Made by a program: the position numbers and the translations under genes
Notes under the pieces: generated by a model
Seen by the model: only the letters and a program-made list of their open reading frames with translations
Told to the model about the DNA's origin: nothing
Database searches by the model: none
In this document: piece after piece, positions 7,600 through 17,258 of the stretch
Layout: each line of letters opens with the position of its first letter
How positions within the stretch are numbered: the first letter of the stretch is position 1
Origin: an uncultured Collinsella sp.
Lineage (GTDB): Bacteria > Actinomycetota > Coriobacteriia > Coriobacteriales > Coriobacteriaceae
DNA length: 64,000 nt
NCBI GenBank assembly: GCA_902494555.1
Contig: CABUTR010000007.1
Span: forward strand, 1 to 64,000
Reading direction: 5' to 3'

Positions 7600-9500
7600 T
7601 TGAGTGTCGGGGCGTTTCCTTTAGCTATGACGGCGCTGCGCTGGCGCTCGATGGCATCGATCTGAACATCGAGGATGGCGAGTTTTTCTGCATCCTCGGC
7701 GGAAACGGGTCGGGCAAGTCGACGTTTGCCAAGCATTTGAACGCGCTGCTGCAGCCCGATGCGGGAACGGTGTGCGTCAACGGCATGGACGCGTCCGATT
7801 CCGAGCTGGTCTACGACATCCGCTCGACTGCGGGCATGGTGTTCCAGAATCCCGACGACCAGCTTGTGGCGACGCTTGTCGAGGACGATGTTGCGTTTGG
7901 TCCCGAGAACTTAGGGGTCGAATCGGCCCAGATCGCGCAGCGCGTGCGCGAGGCGCTGAAGGCCGTGGGTCTGGTGGGCTTTGAGCATCACGAGACCCAC
8001 GCTCTCTCGGGCGGACAAAAGCAGCGCGTGGCGCTTGCCGGCGTGCTCGCCATGGAGCCGCGCGTGCTCATCTTGGATGAGGCCTCCTCGATGCTCGATC
8101 CGCGCGGGCGCAAGGGCCTTATGAAGGCCTGTCACGCGCTGCACGAACGCGGCATGACCATCGTGATGATTACGCACTTTATGGAAGAGGCCGCTGAGGC
8201 CGATCGCGTTGCCGTCTTCCAAGCGGGCCGCGTTGCCATGCTCGGTACGCCCGAGGAGATCTTGACGCGGGCGGACGAACTCGCGCGGCTGAACCTGGAT
8301 ATGCCGGCATCGTGCTGCTTGGGCATGGAGCTTCGTGCGAAGGGCGTGCCCGTTCATGCGCAGGTGCGCGAGGCGGATATGGTCGCCGAGGTTGTGGAGG
8401 CTTATGCCGAGCGAAGTGGGGCAGGCACCGTGGGGCAGTCTTCTGCATCCGATTCTCGTGTGCTCGACAACGCCTCCTCTGCAACCGATGGGACAGCCGT
8501 GTCGGAGCCCGTCATCGAGATTTCGCACCTCTCGCATAGTTACTCGCTGAGTGCTCGCGAGCGCCGTCGATGGCGCAAGCGCTCGGCCACTGCGGGCAAA
8601 TCGAATAAACAGGCTCTCTGGGGAAACGACCCCAGCAGCCCGTGGGCGCTGCGCGATGTATCTCTGACGGTGCGTCGCGGCGAGTTCCTGGGCTTAGCAG
8701 GTCATACCGGTTCGGGTAAGTCGACGCTGGTCCAGCACCTCAACGGGTTAATCCGCCCGCAGGAGGGGAGCGTTTGCGCACTGGGGCTCGACCTGTCGCA
8801 AAAGAAGGATGCCGCCGCGGTTAAGGCTAAGGTCGGCGTGGTGTTTCAGTATCCCGAGCGCCAGCTGTTTGCCGAGACCGTGGTGCAGGACGTGGCATTT
8901 GGTCCGCACAACCTTGGCCTGTCACAAGACGAGGTCGCGCGCCGCGTTGCGTCATCGCTCGCACGCGTGGGCCTCGACCTTGCCACGATAGGCGACAAGA
9001 GTCCCTTTGAGCTCTCGGGTGGACAGCAGCGGCGCGTGGCGTTTGCCGGCGTGCTCGCCATGGAGCCCGAGGTGCTGGTACTCGATGAACCCATGGCAGG
9101 TCTCGATCCGGCGGCCCGCAGGGATTTCCTGGGACTCATTCGCCGTCTTCATGACGAGGGCCTGACCGTTGTCATGGTTTCGCACAGTATGGATGACCTG
9201 GCAAATTGCTGCGACCGCATCGTTGTGATGAACGAAGGCGCGGTGTTTGCCGAGGGAGTCCCCGCGCAGGTGTTTGCACATGCCGACGAGCTCAAATCGA
9301 TCGGTTTGGGCGTTCCCGCCGCGCAGCGCATGGCGCTGGCGCTTACGGAGGTGGGCGTGCCGCTGCACTTTGACGGCCTCTATACGGTTGAGTCACTGGC
9401 CGATGAGCTGGCCGGCTTGCTGCTGGGCTGCGCGGACAAGCCTGCGGGCGCTCTGCGTCAGGCTGGTTCCAAAGTGGCCACGCGAGAGGAGGGCTGCTAA
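7596..9500 (+). CDS. ecfA: ECF transporter ATPase, fused EcfA1-EcfA2 type
   Basis: This 634-residue cytosolic protein carries two complete ABC ATPase domains in one chain. Domain 1 has Walker A GGNGSGKST near residue 35, Q-loop FQNPDDQ, signature LSGGQKQR and Walker B VLILDEASSMLD. After a linker of roughly 80 residues rich in Ser and Ala, domain 2 has Walker A GHTGSGKST near 370, FQYPERQLF, LSGGQQRR and VLVLDEPMAGLD. Most ECF systems encode the two ATPases as separate genes; here they are fused. It powers RibU through EcfT. The start overlaps ribU (ATGA) and the end overlaps ecfT by one base, so coupling is tight. Confidence 0.93.
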   Translation: MIECRGVSFSYDGAALALDGIDLNIEDGEFFCILGGNGSGKSTFAKHLNALLQPDAGTVCVNGMDASDSELVYDIRSTAGMVFQNPDDQLVATLVEDDVAFGPENLGVESAQIAQRVREALKAVGLVGFEHHETHALSGGQKQRVALAGVLAMEPRVLILDEASSMLDPRGRKGLMKACHALHERGMTIVMITHFMEEAAEADRVAVFQAGRVAMLGTPEEILTRADELARLNLDMPASCCLGMELRAKGVPVHAQVREADMVAEVVEAYAERSGAGTVGQSSASDSRVLDNASSATDGTAVSEPVIEISHLSHSYSLSARERRRWRKRSATAGKSNKQALWGNDPSSPWALRDVSLTVRRGEFLGLAGHTGSGKSTLVQHLNGLIRPQEGSVCALGLDLSQKKDAAAVKAKVGVVFQYPERQLFAETVVQDVAFGPHNLGLSQDEVARRVASSLARVGLDLATIGDKSPFELSGGQQRRVAFAGVLAMEPEVLVLDEPMAGLDPAARRDFLGLIRRLHDEGLTVVMVSHSMDDLANCCDRIVVMNEGAVFAEGVPAQVFAHADELKSIGLGVPAAQRMALALTEVGVPLHFDGLYTVESLADELAGLLLGCADKPAGALRQAGSKVATREEGC

Positions 9501-10300
9501 TGGAGGCGTTTTCGTTTGGCAGCTACTATCCCGGCGATAGTGCAATCCACCGCCTGGACCCGAGAACCAAGTTGCTCTTGGGCTTTGTGTTTTTGATCAC
9601 GATGCTTACGGTCAGCGGCTTCCGCGGACTGGCACCGGTCGCAATTTTCGTCGTGCTGATCTATGCCGTGTCTCGGGTGCCGGTTCGTCGCGTTCTGTCG
9701 TCGATGGCGCCGCTGCTGGCAATTGTCGTGGTGGTCGCGGTGCTCAACCTGTTTTCCGACCAGAGCGGGCGCATTCTGTGGCAGCTTGGCTTTTTGCAGA
9801 TAAGCGAGGGCTCGCTGCATTCCGCCGCCTTTATGGCGTGCCGCCTGAGCTTGATGATGGCCGGCATGAGCGCCATTACGCTCACCACGCCCACGCTCGA
9901 CCTCACCGCGGGCTTCGAGCGCCTGCTCGCACCGTTTGCGCGTGTGGGACTCCCTGCGCACGAGCTCGGCATGATCATGGGTATCGCGCTGCGCTTTATG
10001 CCGCAGTTTGCCACCGAGATGAAGCAGACGGCCGATGCGCAGGCAAGCCGCGGTGCACGCGTGACGGGAGGCCCGCTCGGCGGCGTGCGTATGCTCGGCA
10101 GTGTGGCGATTCCACTGTTCACGGGCGTGTTCCGTCATGCCGAGACGTTGTCTGCCGCCATGGATGCCCGTTGCTATCATGGCGAGCAGGGCCGCACACG
10201 TCTGCATACGCTTGCATTTGGCCGCGGCGATGCGTTGGCGGCGGTGGTGACGGCGTTGCTACTCATCTGCGTCATCGTCATCAACCTTCAACTTGTTTAG
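9500..10300 (+). CDS. ecfT: ECF transporter transmembrane component EcfT
   Basis: This 266-residue membrane protein links the ATPase pair to the S component. It begins with the family-typical GSYYPGDSAIHRLDPRTKLL, followed by several hydrophobic helices. Late in the protein are two coupling-helix motifs of the Ala-Arg-Gly type: ADAQASRGARV and AMDARCYHG. The ATG overlaps the stop of ecfA (TAATG), giving the order ribU-ecfA-ecfT. All parts being in one riboswitch-led operon indicates a dedicated riboflavin importer rather than a shared module. Confidence 0.92.
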   Translation: MEAFSFGSYYPGDSAIHRLDPRTKLLLGFVFLITMLTVSGFRGLAPVAIFVVLIYAVSRVPVRRVLSSMAPLLAIVVVVAVLNLFSDQSGRILWQLGFLQISEGSLHSAAFMACRLSLMMAGMSAITLTTPTLDLTAGFERLLAPFARVGLPAHELGMIMGIALRFMPQFATEMKQTADAQASRGARVTGGPLGGVRMLGSVAIPLFTGVFRHAETLSAAMDARCYHGEQGRTRLHTLAFGRGDALAAVVTALLLICVIVINLQLV

Positions 10301-10330
10301 GCGCGATTCGAGCGCAAGAAAGGGGTCCCT

Positions 10331-10777
10331 ATGACCGACAACGACCGCACGGCTCAGCTTGAGCGCGCCTGTTCGTATCTCAGGCGCATTCCGGCGTGGT
10401 ATCTGGCCACGATCGATGTGGCCGATGGACATCAGCCTCGCGTGAGGCCGTTTTCGTTTGCCATGGTCGATGACGGTAAGTTGTGGTTTTGCACGTCGCG
10501 CGACAAGGATGTGTGGGCGGAGCTGAGTGCGAATCCCAAGTTTGAGCTCTCGGGCTGGAAGCCGGGGGAGTGCTGGATCGTGTTAACTGGCGAGGCCGCG
10601 CTCGAGGATGATGCAGTCGTGAGCGACAAGGTGCGCCAGGCAGGCTTTAAGCACATGGTGGGCATCGGCGAAGAACACGAGAGTGCCAACGACGGCCGCC
10701 TTGCTTTCTTTTCGGTCCGTAACATCGCCGCGCGCTTCTGTGATATCGACGGCAGCGAGGAGCGCCTGGGGCTCTAG
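10331..10777 (+). CDS. Pyridoxamine 5'-phosphate oxidase-like split-barrel protein (copy 1)
   Basis: A 148-residue protein of the FMN-binding split-barrel fold. The start IPAWYLATIDVADGHQPRVR and PFSFAMVDDGKLWFCTSRDKDVW match the beta-barrel core of general stress/PPOX family proteins. An AAAGGGG site precedes the ATG. It lies 30 bp after ecfT, so it may be read from the riboflavin operon, which would suit a flavin binder (inference). The next gene is a paralogue. The enzymatic reaction is unknown; annotation as pyridoxine synthesis enzyme is not justified. Confidence 0.8.
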   Translation: MTDNDRTAQLERACSYLRRIPAWYLATIDVADGHQPRVRPFSFAMVDDGKLWFCTSRDKDVWAELSANPKFELSGWKPGECWIVLTGEAALEDDAVVSDKVRQAGFKHMVGIGEEHESANDGRLAFFSVRNIAARFCDIDGSEERLGL

Positions 10778-10821
10778 ATCACACAAACCAGGCTCTCAAA
10801 CTGGCTAGTACAGGAGGACAC

Positions 10822-11232
10822 ATGGACGGATTGAATACGGTTTTGGAATATCTGACGTCGGTGCCGGCGTGGTACTTGGCGACGAGCGTAGACGGGCAGC
10901 CACATGTGCGTCCGTTCTCGTTTGCACAGATTCAGGACGGCAAGCTGTGGTTTGTGACAGCGCGCACTAAAGATGTGTGGCAGGAGCTGCTGCAAAACCA
11001 GCGCTTTGAGGCCACGAGTTGGTGGCCGGGCCATGGCTGGCTCATCTTGCGCGGGCGCGCTGGCTTGGATGACCGGGCTTTAGACGAAATGCGCGAAGCC
11101 GGGTGGAAGCATCTAGAGCGCCTGGGCGAGCACTATGAGGGGCCTAACGACCCCACGCTCGTCTTCTTTAGCGTCGAGGATCCCGAGGCTTTTATCTGCA
11201 ATCACGACGAATGGGTGCCGGTCGAGCTCTAG
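10822..11232 (+). CDS. Pyridoxamine 5'-phosphate oxidase-like split-barrel protein (copy 2)
   Basis: A 136-residue paralogue of the preceding gene. The motifs VPAWYLATSVDGQPHVRPFS, GKLWFVTARTKDVWQEL and ENDPTLVFFS-like endings (here GPNDPTLVFFSVEDPEAF) line up with copy 1. An AGGAGG stands 5 bases before ATG 10822. The 44-bp gap and shared architecture indicate a local duplication within one operon. It is likely an FMN- or flavin-binding protein; the substrate is not predictable. A strong terminator follows. Confidence 0.8.
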   Translation: MDGLNTVLEYLTSVPAWYLATSVDGQPHVRPFSFAQIQDGKLWFVTARTKDVWQELLQNQRFEATSWWPGHGWLILRGRAGLDDRALDEMREAGWKHLERLGEHYEGPNDPTLVFFSVEDPEAFICNHDEWVPVEL

Positions 11233-11269
11233 CCAACCGGCTCATCCTAACAACTTGGTTTTCGCATGG

Positions 11270-11329
11270 GCGGGCCCCGTATTGCCCGGCGCCGTTAGGA
11301 GCGTCGGTCAATACGGGGCCCGCTCTATT
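11270..11329 (+). terminator. Intrinsic terminator ending the riboflavin/PPOX run
   Basis: A 15-bp perfect stem pairs 11270-11284 with 11309-11323. The loop holds a second small GGCGCC-type pairing. It is followed by TCTATTTGT. Confidence 0.75.
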
Positions 11330-11367
11330 TGTCAATTCCTTCAAGCGAATGTGTCGGGAATGTTTCA

Positions 11368-11400
11368 ATGCATGAATATGCAAGCCATTTACGTGTTAAT
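11368..11400. promoter_or_regulatory. Candidate arginine-repressor (ARG box) region before argC
   Basis: TGCAT-GAAT-ATGCA (11369-11382) is a perfect palindrome in an AT-rich patch. A second TTAATGCAT half-site lies about 20 bp further. ARG boxes of ArgR are weakly conserved AT-rich palindromes with TGAAT cores, and the site precedes an arginine operon. No argR gene is in the window. Confidence 0.45.
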
Positions 11401-11489
11401 GCATCTTTTGGTGCTAAAGTTTCAACCCACTTCATAACGACCGCTGCGAAATGCGCATCGGTGCATAAATCGCAGACAAGGAGTCTGAT

Positions 11490-12560
11490 ATGTCTTTGAA
11501 GGTTGGAATCGTCGGCGCGGCTGGATATGCCGGAGCCGAGCTCATTCGCCTCGTGCTCGGTCATCCCGAGTTTGAACTTGTTGCCATTACGTCCAACGCC
11601 GATGCCGGCCAGCCGCTGTCCGCGGTGTATCCGAGCTTTGCTGGCGTGAGCGATCTTGTCTTCACGACGCACGATGCTCCCGAGCTTAAATCCTGCGACG
11701 CTGTCTTTTTGGCCGTGCCGCACACCGCCGCCATGGCACAGGTGCCTGCACTGCTTGCCGCAGGCGTTTCCTGCTTCGACTTGTCTGCCGACTACCGCCT
11801 GAGCGATCCGGCCGTGTTCGAGGCGTGGTATGCCGCCGAGCATACGAGCCCCGAGCTGCTCAAGACCCGCGCTTTCGGCCTGCCCGAGCTGTTCTGCCAG
11901 GACTTGGAGACCGCCGCATCCGACCATGCCGACGGCAAACCCGTGCTGGTCGCCTGCGCCGGTTGCTATCCCACCGCAACGAGCCTTGCCGCCGCGCCCG
12001 CCATGCGCGCCGGCTGGGTGGCCGAGAACGGTCCTGTGATTGTCGATGCCATTAGCGGCGTGACGGGCGCCGGTAAGTCCTGCAACGCCCGCACCCATTT
12101 TTGCAGCGCCGACGAGAACCTGGAGGCCTATGGCGTAGGCAAGCATCGCCATACGCCCGAGATTGAGCAAATCCTTGGCCTGACCGATCGCGTCGTCTTT
12201 ACCCCGCACCTGGCACCGCTCAAGCGTGGTCTGCTCTCCACGGTGACGCTGCCGCTCGCGCCGCAGGCTATCGATACCTTGACCCTTGAGGATGTCGTCG
12301 ACCATTACAAGCAGTTCTACGCCGGTCGCACCTTCGTGCGCGTACTCGATGTCGGTCAGCAGCCCAAGACGGCTTCGGTCGTCGGCACCAACGCCGCCCA
12401 GATTGGCGTCGCGCTCAACAAGCGCGCGGGTGTGCTTGTGGCGACGGGCGCCATCGACAATCTGTGCAAGGGCGCTGCGGGCCAAGCGGTCCAGTGCGCC
12501 AACATCGTCTTTGGTTTTGATGAGCGACGAGGCTTGCCCACAGTGGCGTGCCCGGTGTAG
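11490..12560 (+). CDS. argC: N-acetyl-gamma-glutamyl-phosphate reductase
   Basis: This 356-residue enzyme carries out the third step of arginine synthesis: NADPH-dependent reduction of N-acetylglutamyl phosphate to the semialdehyde. The NADP-binding start VGIVGAAGYAGAELIRL is clear. The catalytic cysteine lies in ACAGCYPT at residue 159, and the family segments SGVTGAGK and FTPHLAPLKRGLLST follow. AAGGAG precedes ATG 11490. It is first in the run argC-argJ-argB-argD and lies behind a candidate ARG box. Confidence 0.97.
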   Translation: MSLKVGIVGAAGYAGAELIRLVLGHPEFELVAITSNADAGQPLSAVYPSFAGVSDLVFTTHDAPELKSCDAVFLAVPHTAAMAQVPALLAAGVSCFDLSADYRLSDPAVFEAWYAAEHTSPELLKTRAFGLPELFCQDLETAASDHADGKPVLVACAGCYPTATSLAAAPAMRAGWVAENGPVIVDAISGVTGAGKSCNARTHFCSADENLEAYGVGKHRHTPEIEQILGLTDRVVFTPHLAPLKRGLLSTVTLPLAPQAIDTLTLEDVVDHYKQFYAGRTFVRVLDVGQQPKTASVVGTNAAQIGVALNKRAGVLVATGAIDNLCKGAAGQAVQCANIVFGFDERRGLPTVACPV

Positions 12561-12695
12561 CACATTCGATTGTTAACGATTTGGTAGTCGGGCATCGAGT
12601 GGGGCGCCACTCTTAAGCTGGTCTCATGATCACGACTGGCATGGCGCACCAACCGATGTCCGTTTTTTTGTTTGACATAAGGAGTCATAAAGACG

Positions 12696-13964
12696 ATGAA
12701 TATCGAGCTGTTTGATATCAAGATTCGCGCCGTCGAGGGCGGCGTCACGGCTGCGGCTGGTTTTAAGGCTGCAGGCATCCACGCTGGGTTCCGCAAGAAC
12801 CCCGAGCGTCTGGATTACGCGCTCGTCGTGCCCGATAAACCCTGTCCCGGTGCCGGCGTGTTTACCACCAATCGCTTTTGCGCGGCGCCCGTGCAAGTGA
12901 GCCGTGCCAACCTGGGCGGTGCCGACAAGGGCTACGGTATCATCGCCGGCGTTTCGGTCAACTCTGGCAATGCCAACGCCGCCACGGGTGAGACCGGCCT
13001 TGCATGCGCGCGCGAGACGTGCAACATCGCATCGCAGGTCATCGGCTGCGAGCCCCAGCAGATTCTGGTTGCCTCCACGGGCGTGATAGGCCAGATTCTG
13101 CCGATCGACACGTTTGAGACAGCGATTCCGTCCGCCTACGAGGCGCTCTCTGCCCATGGCGGTGCCGATGCAGCTCGTGCCATCATGACGACCGATACCC
13201 ACTCCAAGGAGTATGCCGTTCGCTACCGCAGCGAAGCTGCGGGCCATGCGGGCAACGCTTATACGGTAGGTGGCATGTGCAAGGGCTCGGGCATGATCAT
13301 GCCCAATATGGCCACCATGATCGCGGTCATTACTACCGATGCCCCCGTCGAGCCGGCGGCGCTCCACACCCTGCTGCTCTCGACCGTCAAACAGACCTTC
13401 AACAAGGTAACGGTCGATTCCGATACCTCGACCAACGACACCTGCATCATGCTTGCCTCCGGCGCTGCTGCCGCGGATGCCGAGGCCATCGTCGAGGGCT
13501 CCGATGCTTTTGACGAGTTGGCCTTTGCCGTGCACGAGGTGTGCGAGAGCCTAGCGCGCAACATCGCGGCCGATGGCGAGGGTGCATCGAAACTCGTGAC
13601 GGTCAACGTCACCGGCGCCGCTAACGACGAGGAGGCCGATGTCGCCGCCCGTGCCGTTGCCAACTCGCCGCTCGTTAAGACCTGCATCGCCGGCCACGAC
13701 TGCAACTGGGGCCGCGTTGCCATGGCGCTCGGCAAGTGCGGCGTGAAGTTTAATCAGGAAGACGTTTCCATCGACATGATGGGCATGCCTGTCTGTCGCG
13801 ACGGTCTGACTGTCCCCTTTGACGAGGACGAGGCTCTGCGACGTTTTGAGGCGCCCGAGATTGTGATCTCGGCAGACCTGGGCGCGGGCGACGCGGCGAC
13901 CACCGTGTGGACTTGCGACCTCACGCACGAGTACATCTCCATTAACGGCGACTACCGTTCCTAG
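12696..13964 (+). CDS. argJ: Bifunctional ornithine acetyltransferase/N-acetylglutamate synthase ArgJ
   Basis: This 422-residue enzyme transfers the acetyl group from N-acetylornithine to glutamate, closing the acetyl cycle. The motif KGSGMIMPNMATM holds the self-cleavage site, with Thr207 as predicted nucleophile at the new N-terminus of the beta chain. GHDCNWGRV and the substrate-site region near residue 340 are also conserved. AGGAG precedes ATG 12696 across a 135-bp gap from argC. Whether it also makes N-acetylglutamate from acetyl-CoA cannot be judged here. Presence of ArgJ explains the absence of argA and argE nearby. Confidence 0.96.
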   Translation: MNIELFDIKIRAVEGGVTAAAGFKAAGIHAGFRKNPERLDYALVVPDKPCPGAGVFTTNRFCAAPVQVSRANLGGADKGYGIIAGVSVNSGNANAATGETGLACARETCNIASQVIGCEPQQILVASTGVIGQILPIDTFETAIPSAYEALSAHGGADAARAIMTTDTHSKEYAVRYRSEAAGHAGNAYTVGGMCKGSGMIMPNMATMIAVITTDAPVEPAALHTLLLSTVKQTFNKVTVDSDTSTNDTCIMLASGAAAADAEAIVEGSDAFDELAFAVHEVCESLARNIAADGEGASKLVTVNVTGAANDEEADVAARAVANSPLVKTCIAGHDCNWGRVAMALGKCGVKFNQEDVSIDMMGMPVCRDGLTVPFDEDEALRRFEAPEIVISADLGAGDAATTVWTCDLTHEYISINGDYRS

Positions 13965-14052
13965 ATTCCGGACGCGCACCGTCCCGCGCGCCCCGCTGCA
14001 ATCGCGGGCAACGAGGTACGGCGCGATAGCTACACGAAAGACGAGGCGGACT

Positions 14053-15033
14053 ATGAAATTCGCACGCGATTGTCGTTCGAGCGAATCCAACGAAGCAACC
14101 GCGCAGCTGCTGTTCGAAGCGCTGCCGTGGATTAAGAACCTGACCGGCAAGACGGTTGTTATCAAATATGGCGGAGCCGCCATGGTCGACGAGCAGCTGC
14201 GTCGCGACGTGATGAGCGACATCGTCCTGCTTAAGATCATCGGCATGCGCCCCGTTATCGTGCACGGCGGCGGCAAGGCCATCAACGAGGCGCTGAGCCA
14301 TTACGATATTCCCGTCGAGTTTAAGAACGGCCAGCGCGTGACCACGCCGGCGACTATGGATATCGTGCGCGAGGTGCTGGGCGGCAAGGTTAACCAGGAG
14401 CTGGTTGCCGCCATCAACCACCACGGCAACCTAGCTGTGGGCGTGTCGGGCAGCGATGCCGGTACGCTCATCGCCGAGCCGCTCGCCCCCGAACTCGGCC
14501 GCGTAGGCAAGGTCACGCACGTCAACACCGACTATATCGAGCGCCTGCTCGATAGCGAGTACATCCCCGTCATCGCTACCGTCGCGGCGGGGGAGGACGG
14601 CGGTTTCTTCAACATCAACGCCGATACCGCCGCCGGTGCCGTTGCGGCAGCGCTCCACGCGCACAAGGCGATCTTTTTGACCGACGTCGACGGCCTGTAC
14701 AAGGACTTTAGCGATAAAGACTCACTCATCTCCAACCTAACGCTCGACGAGGTTAACGAAATGCTCTACGGCGGCGAGGTCGATAAGGGCATGATTCCCA
14801 AGCTGCGCGCGGCCGTCGATGCGCTTGCCGGTGGCGTATTTCGCGCTCACATCATCAACGGCACGACGCCGCATTCGCTGCTCCTGGAGCTGCTGACCGA
14901 TGCCGGCGTCGGCACCGTGATCCATTCCACCGAGACGGCTTACGAGTTCGATACGCATCCGCATCCGCTTTCGACGTTTGCAGCGCGTCTGACCGAGAAC
15001 CTCGACGAGGTCGAGAAGCTTCAGACGGTCTAG
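14053..15033 (+). CDS. argB: Acetylglutamate kinase
   Basis: This 326-residue amino-acid kinase-family enzyme phosphorylates N-acetylglutamate. Visible are the ATP/substrate motifs VIKYGGAAM, VIVHGGGKAINE, the NAG-site stretch VSGSDAGTLIAEPL and the kinase segment FLTDVDGLYKDFSD. It is somewhat longer than the common form because of an extra C-terminal tail of about 25 residues after the last barrel strand (from DTHPHPL). It is the usual arginine-feedback point in cyclic pathways with argJ (family knowledge). It lies 88 bp after argJ. Confidence 0.96.
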   Translation: MKFARDCRSSESNEATAQLLFEALPWIKNLTGKTVVIKYGGAAMVDEQLRRDVMSDIVLLKIIGMRPVIVHGGGKAINEALSHYDIPVEFKNGQRVTTPATMDIVREVLGGKVNQELVAAINHHGNLAVGVSGSDAGTLIAEPLAPELGRVGKVTHVNTDYIERLLDSEYIPVIATVAAGEDGGFFNINADTAAGAVAAALHAHKAIFLTDVDGLYKDFSDKDSLISNLTLDEVNEMLYGGEVDKGMIPKLRAAVDALAGGVFRAHIINGTTPHSLLLELLTDAGVGTVIHSTETAYEFDTHPHPLSTFAARLTENLDEVEKLQTV

Positions 15034-15102
15034 CTGACCCGCAGCCGCCCCATTCCTGTACCCATAGGCCTGCGCCGTCCGGCGCTCAACGAAAGGCATC
15101 CC

Positions 15103-16386
<1,284 letters not shown>

Positions 16387-16418
16387 CGCGGCGCAATAAC
16401 TCAATTTTGACCGGGTTC

Positions 16419-16481
16419 CGGACTGCGGACGTGCCATATGCGGCACGATTCGGCGGTCTGGAGCCCGTTTTGCCTTAGATT
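16419..16481 (+). terminator. Hairpin terminator after argD
   Basis: GGGTTCCGGACTGC pairs with GCGGTCTGGAGCCC using G-U pairs, and is followed by GTTTTGCCTT. Confidence 0.6.
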
Positions 16482-16503
16482 TGCTAAGGCAGGGAGACCT
16501 GCT

Positions 16504-16718
16504 GGTCAAAAAACATCAAATATGAGTACTGCTACCGATTTGGTAGCAGCAATTTTGGACTAATAAGGCCAGATAGCAAGTCGAAATGGCGATGAATGCA
16601 CGATTTTGATCTAGCTGTTAGTCCTTATAATGGACATATGTTGCGTAACTTAAGCAAATACTATCTTTTTATATGTTGTAAGCAAGGTAGCAGTACTCAT
16701 TTTTGCCATTTTTTGGCC
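16504..16718. mobile_element. AT-rich MITE-like element with 33-bp terminal inverted repeats
   Basis: The ends 16504-16536 and 16686-16718 are inverted copies matching at 28 of 33 positions (core GAGTACTGCTACC exact). The left end carries an internal hairpin (CTGCTACC/GGTAGCAG, 16529-16549). The 215-bp interior is visibly AT-richer than the chromosome, holds no gene, and contains a promoter-like TATAAT. It is inserted between argD and a damaged tRNA locus. No transposase is present; I infer a non-autonomous or decayed element. Confidence 0.55.
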
Positions 16719-16742
16719 ACGACCTTTGTGACAGACGTGCTG

Positions 16743-17010
16743 GCGGGTTCGAATCCCTCTGCGATGGGCCAAAAAAGAAAGGCCCCCATAGCCGGGAGCC
16801 TATCAAATCAGTGGTGGGCGATGAGGAATGTCGCGTGCGGCTGGCGCCGCCCGCTCTCGCTTCGGGCCTACGGCCCTCGCGTGCTGCGCTGGAAAACGCT
16901 TCGCGTTTCCTCAGCTCCGCACCCTTGCGGGTTCGAATCCCATGAAATGGGCCCAAGCAAAAACGGTCCCCTTGCGAGGACCGTTTCCAAATCAATGGTG
17001 GGCGATGAGG
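16743..17010. repeat. 184-bp-period tandem duplication involving the tRNA-Val 3' end
   Basis: Two blocks recur at exactly 184 bp: GCGGGTTCGAATCCC (16743-16757 and 16927-16941, identical) and the 23-mer containing TGGTGGGCGATGAGG (16804-16826 and 16988-17010, one mismatch). The right-hand 23-mer is the 3' end of the intact tRNA-Val, so the left one is a truncated tRNA copy. Each unit has a hairpin between the two blocks. Confidence 0.7.
16958..16989 (-). terminator. Terminator of tRNA-Val
   Basis: Directly downstream of the minus-strand tRNA-Val, AAACGGTCC pairs with GGACCGTTT around a CCTTGCGA loop. Read on the minus strand it is followed by a TTTTTGC run. Confidence 0.65.
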
Positions 17011-17071
17011 GATTCGAACCCCCAGCCTTGTGCGTGTAAAGCACCTGCGCTAACCGTTGCGCCAATCGCCC
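16996..17071 (-). tRNA. tRNA-Val (TAC)
   Basis: The minus strand folds into a full cloverleaf: acceptor GGGCGAT/ATCGCCC, D-arm GCGCAACGGTTAGCGC, anticodon loop TTTACAC with TAC, T-arm GGGGGTTCGAATCCCTC, and an encoded CCA. The first anticodon-stem pair is a G-A mismatch, otherwise pairing is regular. Its 3' end is duplicated 184 bp away. Confidence 0.93.
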
Positions 17072-17258
17072 GTGCGGAGAGAGTATAGCAAAACAATCGC
17101 CTCATTCATCTCATATCCATTAAAGGTAACCGGCGCGTGTCGGCGCGGAGCTGATTCAGTTGAGATTGCCTGAACATTCCGCCCCTCTTTACGCCCTCGG
17201 GTATACTCAAAAGCTACTGATTCGATTTGATGCCCAGCAACAGCAGAGGGGATAGTAT

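Noticed and set aside
16743..16957. Additional tRNA genes at the two GGGTTCGAATCCC words
   Set aside because: No matching acceptor, D or anticodon arms can be folded around either word.
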